Shown: positions 1-8,592 of the stretch, in pieces | Numbering within the stretch: the stretch's first letter is position 1 | Layout of the letters: every line of letters begins with the position of its first letter | From: Pseudomonadota bacterium | GTDB lineage: Bacteria; Pseudomonadota; Alphaproteobacteria; Rhizobiales; Beijerinckiaceae | Length of the DNA stretch: 64,000 nucleotides | Direction: 5' to 3' | Assembly (NCBI GenBank): GCA_023426505.1 | Contig: JAFAAP010000207.1 | Span: 15,723 to 79,722, forward strand | The notes under the pieces: generated by a model | What the model was told of the DNA's origin: nothing | The model's database searches: none | The model's input: the letters and a program-made list of their open reading frames with translations, nothing else | Translations under genes and position numbers: made by a program

Positions 1-774
1 GCCCTTGCGGCCCCAGGCGGAGCGGTTGAGGGCAATGACGCCCGACGCGCCGTTCTCCAGCTCGATCAGCGTCGTGGCGATGTCGTAGGTCTCGACCGCG
101 CGGCGCCCGCCTTCCCGCAGCGGACGGTCCGCGTAGGGCTTCGCCATGTGGCCGCAGACGCGGCGCACGCCGCCGAAGAGCGTCCAGATCAGGCTCAAGG
201 CATGCACGCCGAAATCGTCGAGCGCGCCGTGGCCGGAGGTGGCCTCGCTCTTCCAGTAGAACAGCTCCTCCGGGTCGGCCATGAAGTCCTCGTCCATCTC
301 AAGGCGGACATGGTTGACCTCGCCGATCCTGCCCTCCTCGAGGATGCGGCGGATCAGGCGGATGACCGGGTTCTGGATATAGTTGTAGCCCAAAGCGGCG
401 ACCTTGCCGGAGGCGTGGGCGGCGGCGAGCATCCGCTCCGCATCGGCAAGCCTTGTCGCCATGGGCTTTTCGCACCAGACGTGCTTTCCGGCCTCGAGGG
501 CCGCGATCGCCATGTCCGGGTGGAAGGCGTTCGGCGTCGTGATCGACACCACGTCGACCGCCGGATCCGTCACGAGAGAGCGCCAGTCTCCGGTCGCATG
601 CTCGAAGCCAAGCTCGCGCGCTTTTCGTTCCGCCAACTCCTGCGAGGCCTCCGCCAGCACCGCGAGACGCGGACGCTCCACGTCGCCGAAGACCGGCGCG
701 ACGGAGTTCCAGGCCAGTGCATGGCACTTGCCCATGTAGCCCGTGCCGATGAGGCCGACATTGAGTGAAGTCAT
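1..774 (-). CDS. Gfo/Idh/MocA family oxidoreductase (C-terminus cut off by window edge)
   Basis: The minus-strand frame stays open from an ATG at 774 to the window edge, giving 258 residues with the C-terminus missing. It starts MTSLNVGLIGTGYMGK, a Rossmann G-x-G-x-x-G nucleotide-binding loop, and carries the family's WCEKPMA motif (the EKP lysine) near residue 95. A GHGALDDFGVHAL stretch near residue 190 fits the C-terminal substrate domain. Members are NAD(P)-dependent sugar or cyclitol dehydrogenases. It lies downstream of a sugar ABC importer on the same strand, separated by a tautomerase gene, so a role in the same sugar or inositol metabolism is likely. The substrate cannot be read from sequence. 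Confidence 0.88.
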   Translation of the reverse strand, partial: MTSLNVGLIGTGYMGKCHALAWNSVAPVFGDVERPRLAVLAEASQELAERKARELGFEHATGDWRSLVTDPAVDVVSITTPNAFHPDMAIAALEAGKHVWCEKPMATRLADAERMLAAAHASGKVAALGYNYIQNPVIRLIRRILEEGRIGEVNHVRLEMDEDFMADPEELFYWKSEATSGHGALDDFGVHALSLIWTLFGGVRRVCGHMAKPYADRPLREGGRRAVETYDIATTLIELENGASGVIALNRSAWGRKG

Positions 775-846
775 ACTCTAGCTCCGATGTGGCTGAGCAC
801 TCTCATCTAGCTCCAGCGGATGAAGCGTATGTGAGAGGCTAGTCGA

Positions 847-1236
847 TCATAATCCAAGAACTGACTTTACCGACCCCGCTTCGCTGAAAGACCAGTCGAT
901 GGGCTTGTTCTCGGTTAAAAAGATGATTGAATTTGCTGGATTGAAGCCGATTTCACGCAATCGACGGCGGACATCCTTATGGAGCGCTTCCTTTTGGGCG
1001 TCGGATCGACCGGCGAGCAAGGTAATCTCGATGACAATTGTCGAGTTTGGATCACGCTTGCCCAAAAATGTCGGATGGCAGATCATATCCCCATGAGGAT
1101 ATCTTGAGATCAAACAGAAATCGTCGTCGCTGTTCACGTCACAAGTAGCAACAAGGCTCGCATGGAGACATTCGTTGATCGCTTGGCACATCTCAATAGG
1201 CAGCGCTTGCGGAACATGAAGACGATTGAATGGCAT
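847..1236 (-). CDS. Tautomerase family protein
   Basis: The product has 129 residues and begins MPFNRLHVPQ. After Met removal this leaves the N-terminal proline that is the general base in the tautomerase superfamily. Length and layout fit the Tautomerase_2 group (MSAD-like) rather than the 60-residue 4-oxalocrotonate tautomerases. The core contains DDFCLISRYPHGDMI and a late FLTENKPIDWSFS segment typical of that group. Base composition is visibly lower in GC than the flanking genes, which suggests recent arrival. It sits between the sugar importer and the Gfo/Idh oxidoreductase with its own spacers, so co-function with them is uncertain. Confidence 0.75.
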   Translation of the reverse strand: MPFNRLHVPQALPIEMCQAINECLHASLVATCDVNSDDDFCLISRYPHGDMICHPTFLGKRDPNSTIVIEITLLAGRSDAQKEALHKDVRRRLREIGFNPANSIIFLTENKPIDWSFSEAGSVKSVLGL

Positions 1237-1374
1237 TTAATCTGTCCAGTTTGGCTCGCCAGCTCTTGGAGCGTAAGACGCACGATCTGAGAACTAACGA
1301 CACTCATTGACCGGATCTGATACAAACCGGTTTCGAATCTATAGGTGCTGAGACTCAGCTGCTCGCTTCAGACT

Positions 1375-2166
1375 TCACACCATCCCGCCCAGCTCTTCCG
1401 ACACCGCCTGCAATTCCTTGCCGCCGGCCATGAGGTTCTGCAGCGCCTCGATCTGGATCTCGGATTTCTTGTAGGTGCCGAGCGTCTTGCCGCGGTTGAG
1501 CACCGTGAAGCGGTCGCCGACCGCATAGGCGTGGCGCACGTTATGCGTGATGAAAATGACGCCGAGACCCTTCTGCCGGACCTGGTGGATGTATTTCAAC
1601 ACCATCGAGGTCTGGGCGACGCCCAGCGCCGAGGTCGGCTCGTCGAGGATCAGCACCTTGGCGCCGAAATAGACCGCGCGGGCGATGGCCACGCATTGGC
1701 GCTCGCCGCCCGAGAGCGTGCCGACCGCCTGGTGCGGGTCGCGCACGTCGATGCCGATCTTGTGCATCTCCTCGCGGGTGACCGCGTCGCAATGGTCGAA
1801 ATCCACGAAGCGGAACGGCCATACGCCCTTCACGGGCTCGCGCCCCATGAAGAAATTGCGGGTCACCGACATGAGCGGGATCATGGCGAGGTCCTGGTAG
1901 ACCGTCGCGATGCCCGCATCGAGCGCGTCGCGCGGGCTTAAGAAAGTCACGTGACGGCCATCCACCAGAAACTCGCCGCTGGTCGGGCGATGAACGCCGG
2001 CCAGGGTCTTGATGAGGGTCGACTTGCCGGCGCCGTTGTCGCCGAGCAGGCACATCACCTCGCCGCGGTTGACGGTCAGCGAGACGCCCGAAAGCGCGAT
2101 CACCGAGCCGAAATGCTTCACGACGTTGCGGATGTCGATGAGAGGAGCATTCGATGCCGTGTCCAT
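1375..2166 (-). CDS. Sugar/cyclitol ABC transporter ATP-binding protein (single-domain)
   Basis: This 263-residue protein is a single ABC ATPase domain with Walker [10 protein letters not shown] near residue 43, signature LSGGERQ, Walker [13 protein letters not shown] and the H-loop ITHN. Canonical carbohydrate CUT2 ATPases (RbsA, MglA) carry two fused domains of about 500 residues. This is the half-size form, which presumably works as a homodimer. It is the last gene of a three-gene operon with the permease (one-base gap) and binding protein. Linkage to the RpiR regulator and inositol dehydrogenase suggests an inositol importer like Caulobacter IatA. That substrate is inferred. Confidence 0.9.
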   Translation of the reverse strand: MDTASNAPLIDIRNVVKHFGSVIALSGVSLTVNRGEVMCLLGDNGAGKSTLIKTLAGVHRPTSGEFLVDGRHVTFLSPRDALDAGIATVYQDLAMIPLMSVTRNFFMGREPVKGVWPFRFVDFDHCDAVTREEMHKIGIDVRDPHQAVGTLSGGERQCVAIARAVYFGAKVLILDEPTSALGVAQTSMVLKYIHQVRQKGLGVIFITHNVRHAYAVGDRFTVLNRGKTLGTYKKSEIQIEALQNLMAGGKELQAVSEELGGMV

Positions 2167-2167
2167 G

Positions 2168-3310
2168 TCAGCGCTCCCCCGTCACCTTGCGGCGAATGAA
2201 GTTGTTGAACAGCACCGCGAGCAGCAGCATGGCGCCGAGGAACACCTGGAACCAGTCCGAGTCGAAGCGCGTGTAGGTGAGGCCGATCGACACCATGCCG
2301 AAGATGATGGCGCCGAAGAACGCCCCGATGGCGGAGCCGTAGCCGCCGGTGAGCAGGCAGCCGCCGATGACCGCCGCGATGATGGCCTCGAACTCCTTCT
2401 GGAAGCCGCGCCGCGCGTCGGTCGAGCCGGCATCGAGCACCGTGAGGACCGCCACCAGGGCCGCCGCGCAGGCGGTGAGCATGAACAACGCGGTCTTGAC
2501 CCGGTCGACCGGCACGCCGGAATTGCGCGCCGCGTTGGGATCGCCGCCCGCAGCGAAGATCCAGTTGCCGGCACGGGTGCGCAGGAGAAGCCAGGTGGCG
2601 AGGAGCGCGAAGCCGACGAACCAGACGATGGAGACCGGAACGCCCGTCACGGTCGGCTGGCCGTTCGGAAACTTGGCGATGACGTCGTGCGCCGCGAGCC
2701 ACGAGAACACGCCCTCGAAGGCGACGCCCGAGAAGATCTCGCGGACGATGCCCTCGCCCGCCTGGTCGCCGATGCCGCGCATCTGGGTCGATCCGCCGGT
2801 CGCCCACTTCAACCCGACGAGGGAGAACCCGCGCAGGATGAACAGGAACGCGAGCGTGACGATGAACGAGGGGAGCCGTGTGCGGATCACCATCTGGCCG
2901 TTCAGGCCGCCGAGCACCGCCGCCACCGCGAGGGTCCCGGCGATGGCGAGCAGCAGGGGCCAGCCGCTGAGCGTGATGAACGCGCCAAAGACGAGGCCCG
3001 TGAAGGCCACCATGGAGCCGATGGAGAGATCGAACTCGCCGCCGATCATCAGCAGCGCCGCCGCGATGGCGAGAATCCCGAGCTGCGAGGCGGGCGAGAG
3101 GATGTTCATGATGCCCGCCAGCGTGAACATCGAGGCGTCGGCAGTGGAGAAGAAGAAGATCGCGACCAGGACGAGCCCGGCCAGGGCGCCGAGCTCCGGG
3201 CGCCGCATGATCTTGGTCAGGAGGGAGACCTCCCGCAGGCGCTCGTCCTGTATCTTCTTGACGGCTGGGGCCGGAGACAGGTCTGCGGTCGGCTGGGTGG
3301 TGTCCGCCAT
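2168..3310 (-). CDS. Sugar/cyclitol ABC transporter permease (RbsC/FrcC family)
   Basis: The 380-residue integral membrane protein has about ten hydrophobic segments in the branched-chain/CUT2 permease fold. A cytoplasmic N-terminus of about 45 residues precedes the first segment ([16 protein letters not shown]). The family [12 protein letters not shown] motif lies near residue 95, and there is a glycine-rich [14 protein letters not shown] stretch near the C-terminus. It lies between the binding protein and the ATPase in one operon, with a one-base gap to the latter. It forms the inner-membrane channel of the importer. The substrate is inferred from context as myo-inositol or a related cyclitol. 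Confidence 0.9.
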   Translation of the reverse strand: MADTTQPTADLSPAPAVKKIQDERLREVSLLTKIMRRPELGALAGLVLVAIFFFSTADASMFTLAGIMNILSPASQLGILAIAAALLMIGGEFDLSIGSMVAFTGLVFGAFITLSGWPLLLAIAGTLAVAAVLGGLNGQMVIRTRLPSFIVTLAFLFILRGFSLVGLKWATGGSTQMRGIGDQAGEGIVREIFSGVAFEGVFSWLAAHDVIAKFPNGQPTVTGVPVSIVWFVGFALLATWLLLRTRAGNWIFAAGGDPNAARNSGVPVDRVKTALFMLTACAAALVAVLTVLDAGSTDARRGFQKEFEAIIAAVIGGCLLTGGYGSAIGAFFGAIIFGMVSIGLTYTRFDSDWFQVFLGAMLLLAVLFNNFIRRKVTGER

Positions 3311-3381
3311 GGGAGCCTCCCCTCATGAATGCCTGATAAAGAGGAGCCCCCGACCCGGGCGGGCGCGGGCCCCGGCAACGA

Positions 3382-4323
3382 TCAGCGAATGCCCTTGGCG
3401 GACAGGTCGATCACCTGGGAGGCCTTTTCCTTCGTGACCAGGTTCGGGCCCGAGGCGACGTCACCGCCGGGCATGAGGCCGTACTTGGCGTAGTTGGCCA
3501 GGAACACCACGGGCAGGTAGCCCTGCAGGAACTGCTGCTGGTCGATGGCGAACACCGCCTCGCCGCTCGCGACCGACTTGAGGAAGCCGGCCGACATGTC
3601 GAAGGTGGCGACCTTGATCGCGCCCGTCTTGCCGGCATCCTTCACGGCCGCGACCGAGGGCTCGCCCGCCGTGCCGGCGCCGAGCGCCAGGATCGTGTCG
3701 ATGGCGGTATCGGCCGCGACCGCCGCCTTCACCTTGGCGCGCACGTCGGCCGGGTCGTTGGTGACCGGCAGGACCGTCACTTTGCCGCCGAAGCCTTCCG
3801 TGAAGCCCTTGCAGCGCAGGTCGAGCGACACGTTGCCGACCTCCTGGTTCACGCACAGGGCGGTCTTGCCGCCCATCTCCTTGAGCTTGGCGCCGGCGAT
3901 GCGCCCGGCCTCGACCTCGTCCTGCCCGACATGGAGCAGCGCGCCGAGCTTCTTCGAGACGTCGGAGCCGGAGTTCATGGAGATCACCGGGATGCCGGCG
4001 GCCACGGCCTTCTGAATCGACGGCCCGAGCGCCGAGGCGTCGGGGATCGAGACGATCAGGCCGGCCGGCTTCTGGTTGACGGCCGCGTCGATGAGCTGGC
4101 TCATGGCGACCATGTCGAAGGTTTCGGGCGCCCGGTAGTCGACCTGGACCTTCATGTCCTGGCCGCCGGCCGCCACGCCGTTCTTCACCACCGACCAGAA
4201 CGGGTCGTTGGCCTGGCCGTGGCTGACCACGATGATGCGGGTATTCTGCTGCGCGCCGGCCGGAGCCACGGCCGCGAGGGTGAGGGCTGCCGCGGCAGCC
4301 AGACCTGTTACGAGCGACTTCAT
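3382..4323 (-). CDS. Sugar/cyclitol ABC transporter periplasmic substrate-binding protein
   Basis: The 313-residue protein starts at the ATG at 4323, which has a strong upstream GGGAGGAAACAG ribosome site. The open frame extends further upstream but without a signal sequence. An N-terminal signal peptide (MKSLVTGLAAAAALTLAAVAPAGAQ) precedes a type-1 periplasmic sugar-binding fold, with family segments such as SHGQANDPFWS and GLIVSIPDASAL. It is the first gene of the importer operon, as usual for the highly expressed binding protein. Caulobacter IbpA, which binds myo-inositol, is the closest functional analogue I can suggest. The ligand is an inference. Confidence 0.9.
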   Translation of the reverse strand: MKSLVTGLAAAAALTLAAVAPAGAQQNTRIIVVSHGQANDPFWSVVKNGVAAGGQDMKVQVDYRAPETFDMVAMSQLIDAAVNQKPAGLIVSIPDASALGPSIQKAVAAGIPVISMNSGSDVSKKLGALLHVGQDEVEAGRIAGAKLKEMGGKTALCVNQEVGNVSLDLRCKGFTEGFGGKVTVLPVTNDPADVRAKVKAAVAADTAIDTILALGAGTAGEPSVAAVKDAGKTGAIKVATFDMSAGFLKSVASGEAVFAIDQQQFLQGYLPVVFLANYAKYGLMPGGDVASGPNLVTKEKASQVIDLSAKGIR

Positions 4324-4528
4324 CTGTTTCCTCCCAGTTTTGTCTGCACTCGAGCATCGCCCCGGACGCCCGGCTGCGACGAACGCTGCGGCCGAAGGGG
4401 CCGCGCGATGGAGTTCGGCAGGGAAGGAAGCAGGCTGATTCGGGCCGCGAATCCTCTGTCCCAAGGCGTTTCCTCTGCCGGCCCGACCACTCGAAAACGG
4501 AATGATCGAGCGTTTTGTGATTATCTTT

Positions 4529-4542
4529 AGAATTTTTATTCC
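4529..4542. promoter_or_regulatory. Probable IolR/RpiR operator (AGAA-N6-TTCC)
   Basis: AGAATTTTTATTCC lies between the divergent importer operon and the rpiR gene. It matches the GGAA-N6-TTCC inverted motif that I recall for IolR in Caulobacter at all but the first base. A near-identical spacing recurs twice in the idhA/iolC divergent promoter of this window. The site is therefore probably where the adjacent RpiR protein represses the transporter and itself. Confidence 0.55.
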
Positions 4543-4607
4543 ATTTCTTGGGGATCGGTGTCAAGTTCCCGTCAGGTCAGGTGCGGCGAGGGGAGAACCG
4601 ACGGGCG

Positions 4608-5456
4608 ATGGAGGAGCGTTCAGCATCAGTCACGGATGCGATCCCGGAGGATTTCGAGAGCCTGAGGGCGCTTCTGCTCGCCCGCCGCGACACGATGCCC
4701 AAGCGGCTGAAGCAGCTCGCGGCCTTCGCGTTGGATCACCCCGAGGAAGTGGCGTTCGGCACGGTGGCCGGGATCGCCGAGCATGCGGGCGTCCAGCCCT
4801 CCACCCTCGTGCGCTTCGCCAAGAGCCTCGGCTATGACGGCTTCTCCCATCTGCAGCAGATCTTCCGCGACCGCCTGCGCGAGCGCTTTCCCGACTACCG
4901 GGAGCGCCTTCGCGTGCTGCGCGACTCAGAGGGGGCGCACGTCCATTCGGCGTCCCTGCTCGAAGGCTTCACGGATGCGGCGGCGATCTCCCTCGACCGC
5001 ATGCGCGAGTCGGTGCGGCCGGAGGAGTTCTCCCGCGCCATCGAGACGCTGGCGAAGGCCGACACGATCTATCTTCTGGGCGCGCGCCGGGTCTTCCCGG
5101 TCTCGGCCTATTTCGCCTACGCGTTCGGCAAGCTCGGAGTGCGGGCGATCCTGATCGACCACATCGCCCAGCTCGGACCGGAGCAGCTCGCGACCGCCAC
5201 GGAGCGGGACGCGGTGCTCGCCATCAGCTTCACGCCCTACTCGCCCGTGACCGCCGACCTTGCCGCGGCGGCGGCGCGCAAGAACATTCCCGTGGTGGCG
5301 ATCACCGACTCGGCCTTCAGCCCCCTGGTCACGAGCGCGGATGTGTGGCTCGAGGTGGCGGAGGCGGATTTCGGCGCCTTCCGGTCCCTGTCGGCCTCCT
5401 TCGCGCTCGCCATGGCGCTCGCGGTCGGCACCGCCGAGCGGCGGGCGGAGGCCTGA
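4608..5456 (+). CDS. iolR: RpiR/MurR-family regulator, probable inositol regulator IolR
   Basis: The chosen ATG at 4608 gives 282 residues and follows a purine-rich GAGGGGAG. The frame stays open to an upstream ATG at 4548, but that reading runs into the operator region. Residues about 15-90 form the RpiR-type helix-turn-helix (VAGIAEHAGVQPSTLVRFAKSLGYDGF). Residues about 125-265 form a SIS sugar-phosphate-binding domain. Regulators of this type sense phosphorylated sugar intermediates. It is divergent from the ABC importer and convergent with inositol dehydrogenase. GGAA-N6-TTCC-like sites in both divergent promoters support its assignment as the inositol repressor. The symbol rests on context plus motif. 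Confidence 0.82.
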   Translation: MEERSASVTDAIPEDFESLRALLLARRDTMPKRLKQLAAFALDHPEEVAFGTVAGIAEHAGVQPSTLVRFAKSLGYDGFSHLQQIFRDRLRERFPDYRERLRVLRDSEGAHVHSASLLEGFTDAAAISLDRMRESVRPEEFSRAIETLAKADTIYLLGARRVFPVSAYFAYAFGKLGVRAILIDHIAQLGPEQLATATERDAVLAISFTPYSPVTADLAAAAARKNIPVVAITDSAFSPLVTSADVWLEVAEADFGAFRSLSASFALAMALAVGTAERRAEA

Positions 5457-5462
5457 GCCACA

Positions 5463-5491
5463 ACAAAAAGGCCGGGACGTGGCCCGGCCTT
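5463..5491 (-). terminator. Rho-independent terminator of idhA
   Basis: Perfect 9-bp arms AAGGCCGGG and CCCGGCCTT flank a 6-base loop. On the minus strand they are followed by TTTTTGTTG. The hairpin lies 25 bases past the idhA stop and also just after the rpiR stop, so it may act on both convergent transcripts. The T-run favours minus-strand termination. Confidence 0.8.
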
Positions 5492-5516
5492 GGACTTCGC
5501 GAATGGAATTGAGCCC

Positions 5517-6506
5517 TTAGAGCTTCACGGGCTTGCCCGACTGAGCCGACTCGGTCGCCGCGTCGGCGAGGCGCTGCGCCATGAGGCCGTCATAGCCGGT
5601 CGGGTCGCAGGCGGTGCCGGCCTTCACGGCCTTCAGGAAGGCGTCGAGCTCGGCCCGGTAGGCGTCGGCATAGCGCTCCAGGAAGAAGTCCTGGACCGGA
5701 TCCGCCGTGATGCCGGCGCCCGTCGCCACCTCGACGGTGGTGCGGTGGATGTTGCCGGCGCGGATCATGCCCTTCGAGCCATGAACCTCGATGCGCTGGT
5801 CGTAGCCGTAGGTGGCGCGGCGGGAGTTCGAGATCTGGACGATGCGGCCCTTGGCGGTCTTGAGCATGACGGCCGCCGTGTCCACGTCACCCGCCTGCCC
5901 GATGGCCGGATCGACCAGGGACGAGCCGACCGCGTGCACCTCCACGGGCTCGTCGCCGAGCAGCAGGAAGCGCGCCATGTCGAGGTCATGGATCATCATG
6001 TCGCGAAACAGGCCGCCCGAGGTGGCGATGTAGCTCACCGGCGGCGGGCCGGGATCGCGCGACAGGATCGTGACGATCTCGACCTCGCCGACCTCCCCGT
6101 CCGCCAGGCGGCGGCGCAGGCTCGCGAAGTTCGGGTCGAAGCGGCGGTTGAAACCGATCATGAGCGGCGTGCCGGCCTTCTCGACATTGGCCAGGCAGGT
6201 CTGGATCCGCGCACTTGAGAGATCGACCGGCTTCTCGCAGAACACCGCCTTGCCGGCGCGCGCGCCGCGCTCGATGAGATCCGCGTGCGTCGTAGTCGGC
6301 GTGCAGACGAGGATGGCATCGACGTCCGACCGCTCGACGATGGAGTCGAGGGAGGCGACCTCCGCACCCGTCGCGGCGGCCAGTTCCTGGGCCGACGGCG
6401 CATGCGGATCGGCCACGGCCACGAGCCGGGCATCGGCGTGGTCGGCGGCGTTGCGTCCGTGAATGCGGCCGATGCGGCCTGCTCCCAATACGGCAATCCT
6501 GATCAT
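5517..6506 (-). CDS. iolG: Inositol 2-dehydrogenase (Gfo/Idh/MocA family)
   Basis: The 329-residue protein starts at MIRIAVLGAGRIGRIHG behind a GGGGGAACC ribosome site. An in-frame ATG 36 bases upstream is less well placed. The Rossmann GAGRIG loop lies at residues 8-13, the FCEKPVDL motif near residue 95, and the catalytic-domain GGLFRDMMIHDLDMARFLL near residue 165 holds the Asp/His pair of inositol dehydrogenases. It oxidises myo-inositol to 2-keto-myo-inositol with NAD+, the first step before IolE. It is divergent from iolC, with two operator-like sites between. Rhizobial literature calls this gene idhA. Confidence 0.92.
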   Translation of the reverse strand: MIRIAVLGAGRIGRIHGRNAADHADARLVAVADPHAPSAQELAAATGAEVASLDSIVERSDVDAILVCTPTTTHADLIERGARAGKAVFCEKPVDLSSARIQTCLANVEKAGTPLMIGFNRRFDPNFASLRRRLADGEVGEVEIVTILSRDPGPPPVSYIATSGGLFRDMMIHDLDMARFLLLGDEPVEVHAVGSSLVDPAIGQAGDVDTAAVMLKTAKGRIVQISNSRRATYGYDQRIEVHGSKGMIRAGNIHRTTVEVATGAGITADPVQDFFLERYADAYRAELDAFLKAVKAGTACDPTGYDGLMAQRLADAATESAQSGKPVKL

Positions 6507-6546
6507 GGTTCCCCCGGGAATCTTTTGCCGGCTCATAGGCAAATTT

Positions 6547-6560
6547 GGAATTGATGTTCC
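6547..6560. promoter_or_regulatory. IolR operator 1 in the idhA/iolC divergent promoter
   Basis: GGAATTGATGTTCC is an exact GGAA-N6-TTCC inverted repeat. It lies 41 bases upstream of the inositol dehydrogenase start and 101 bases upstream of iolC. The N6 contains TTGATG, a possible -35 element for the iolC direction. Confidence 0.65.
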
Positions 6561-6578
6561 AGCTCAAGCTGCTAATAG
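6551..6578 (+). promoter_or_regulatory. Candidate sigma70-type promoter for the iolC operon
   Basis: TTGATG at 6551 and TAATAG at 6573 are separated by 16 bases and point toward iolC. The -35 box is embedded in operator 1 and the -10 box abuts operator 2, an arrangement that fits repression by steric block. This is a pattern match only; no start site is known. Confidence 0.35.
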
Positions 6579-6590
6579 AATAAACATTCC
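6577..6590. promoter_or_regulatory. IolR operator 2 in the idhA/iolC divergent promoter
   Basis: AGAATAAACATTCC is an AGAA-N6-TTCC site with the same one-base deviation as the site at 4529. Its start lies exactly 30 bases from operator 1, close to three helical turns. Two dimers or a tetramer could therefore bind the same DNA face. Confidence 0.55.
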
Positions 6591-6660
6591 ATAGCTGCAA
6601 GAGCCGCAAAATGGCCAGAACACGGTTAGAAGAACCGTCTTCGGGAGCGGGAGGGATAGC

Positions 6661-8574
6661 ATGAAGCCAACCCTGGATGTCATCACCATCGGCCGCGCCT
6701 CGGTCGATCTCTACGGCCAGCAGGTCGGCGGGCGCCTCGAGGACATGGCTTCCTTCTCCAAGGCCGTCGGCGGCTGCCCGTCGAACATTGCGATCGGCAC
6801 GGCGCGGCTCGGGCTGAAATCCGGCCTCGTGACCCGCGTCGGCGACGAGGCTATGGGCCGCTTCATCCGCGAGCAAATGGCGCGCGAGGGCGTGGCGACC
6901 GACGGCATCGTGACCGATCCGCAGCGCCTCACCGCCCTCGTGATCCTCGGCGTGCGCGACGAGGATTCCTTCCCGCTGATCTTCTACCGGGACAACTGCG
7001 CCGACATGGCGCTCTCCGAGGACGACATCGACGAGGCCTTCATCGCGTCGGCCGGTGCGATCGTGGTCACCGGCACGCACTTTTCCCGCGAGAACACCGC
7101 CGCCGCGCAGCGCAAGGCCATCCGCATCGCCAAGGCCAACGGCCGCAAGGTGGCATTCGACGTGGATTACCGCCCGAACCTCTGGGGCCTCCTCGGCCAC
7201 GGGGCCGGCGACTCGCGCTACGTGCGTTCCGACGCCGTGACCGAGCACCTGAAGCCCATTCTGGCCGATTGCGACCTCATCGTCGGCACCGAGGAGGAGC
7301 TTCACATCGCCGGCGGCTCCGAGGACACGCTTAAGGCCATCCGGGCGATCCGCGCCGTCTCGAAGGCGACCATCGTGTGCAAGCGCGGCCCCATGGGCTG
7401 CGTAGTGTTCCCAGGCGAGATCCCCGCCTCCCTCGACGACGGCGTGAAGGGCCCCGGTTTCCCGGTCGAGGTCTACAACGTGCTCGGCGCCGGCGACGCC
7501 TTCATGTCGGGCTTCCTGCGCGGCTGGCTGAAGGACGAGCCGCTGGAGACCTGCTGCGCCTATGCGAATGCGAGCGGCGCCTTCGCGGTCTCCCGGCTCC
7601 TCTGCTCGCCGGAGATCCCGACCTTCACCGAGCTGCAGTATTTCCTGAAGCACGGCAGCCCCCACAAGGCCCTGCGCTTCGACCAGGACATCAACCACGT
7701 CCACTGGGCGACCACGCGCCGGCCCGCCCCCGACACCCTCATGGCGCTCGCCATCGACCATCGCATGCAGCTCGAGACCATGGCGAAGGAGGTCGGCGCC
7801 TCGATCGACCGCATCCCCGACTTCAAGGTGCTGGCCGTCCAGGCGACGGCCCGGGTGGCGGCCGGCCGGCCCGGCTTCGGCATGCTGATCGACGGCACCT
7901 ATGGCCGCGAGGCTCTGTTTCGCGCCGCCGACCACCCATTCTGGATCGGCCGCCCGGTCGAGCTGCCGGGCTCGCGCCCGCTTGATTTCGAGAACGGCGG
8001 CAGCCTCGGAGCCCAGCTCATCGAATGGCCGGTCGGCCACACCATCAAGTGCCTGTGCTTCTACCACCCGGACGATCCGGCCGACCTGAAGGAGCGCCAG
8101 GAGCGCGAGCTGCTGCGCCTCCACGATGCCGCGCGGCGCGTCGGCCGCGAGCTCCTGGTCGAGATCATCGCCGGCAAGAACGGCCCGCTGAAGCCCGACA
8201 CCATCCCGGCGGTGCTGCAGCGCCTCTACGACCTCGGCATCAAGCCGGACTGGTGGAAGCTCGAACCGCAGCGGGACACCGCCGCCTGGCGTGCCATCGG
8301 CGATGTCATCACCCGCAACGACCCCTATTGCCGCGGCATCGTCCTGCTCGGGCTCGAAGCGCCGGAGGACGAGCTGGAGGCCGCCTTCGCGGCCGCCGCC
8401 AGCGAACCGCAGGTCAAGGGTTTCGCGGTCGGCCGCACCATCTTCAACGACGCGGCGCGGCGCTGGCTGAAGGGCGAGATCTCGGACGAGGCGGCGATCG
8501 GCGACATGGCCTCCCGCTTCCAGCGTCTCGTCGACGCTTGGCAGCGCGTGGCCGGACGTGCGAAGGCTGCCTGA
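6661..8574 (+). CDS. iolC: Bifunctional 5-dehydro-2-deoxygluconokinase / DUF2090 aldolase-like protein IolC
   Basis: The 637-residue protein begins 7 bases after a GGGAGGGAT ribosome site. Residues 1 to about 330 are a PfkB/ribokinase kinase with GGCPSNIAIG near residue 38 and the catalytic GAGDAFMSGF near residue 278. Residues about 345-630 are a DUF2090 domain, a TIM-barrel aldolase-like module fused to IolC in many proteobacteria. The kinase phosphorylates 2-deoxy-5-keto-gluconate. The DUF2090 part probably cleaves the phosphate product to malonate semialdehyde and dihydroxyacetone phosphate, replacing IolJ, and no iolJ is seen nearby. It is the first gene of the iol operon. Confidence 0.93.
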   Translation: MKPTLDVITIGRASVDLYGQQVGGRLEDMASFSKAVGGCPSNIAIGTARLGLKSGLVTRVGDEAMGRFIREQMAREGVATDGIVTDPQRLTALVILGVRDEDSFPLIFYRDNCADMALSEDDIDEAFIASAGAIVVTGTHFSRENTAAAQRKAIRIAKANGRKVAFDVDYRPNLWGLLGHGAGDSRYVRSDAVTEHLKPILADCDLIVGTEEELHIAGGSEDTLKAIRAIRAVSKATIVCKRGPMGCVVFPGEIPASLDDGVKGPGFPVEVYNVLGAGDAFMSGFLRGWLKDEPLETCCAYANASGAFAVSRLLCSPEIPTFTELQYFLKHGSPHKALRFDQDINHVHWATTRRPAPDTLMALAIDHRMQLETMAKEVGASIDRIPDFKVLAVQATARVAAGRPGFGMLIDGTYGREALFRAADHPFWIGRPVELPGSRPLDFENGGSLGAQLIEWPVGHTIKCLCFYHPDDPADLKERQERELLRLHDAARRVGRELLVEIIAGKNGPLKPDTIPAVLQRLYDLGIKPDWWKLEPQRDTAAWRAIGDVITRNDPYCRGIVLLGLEAPEDELEAAFAAAASEPQVKGFAVGRTIFNDAARRWLKGEISDEAAIGDMASRFQRLVDAWQRVAGRAKAA

Positions 8575-8592
8575 TCCAGCCACGAGGTCGCC

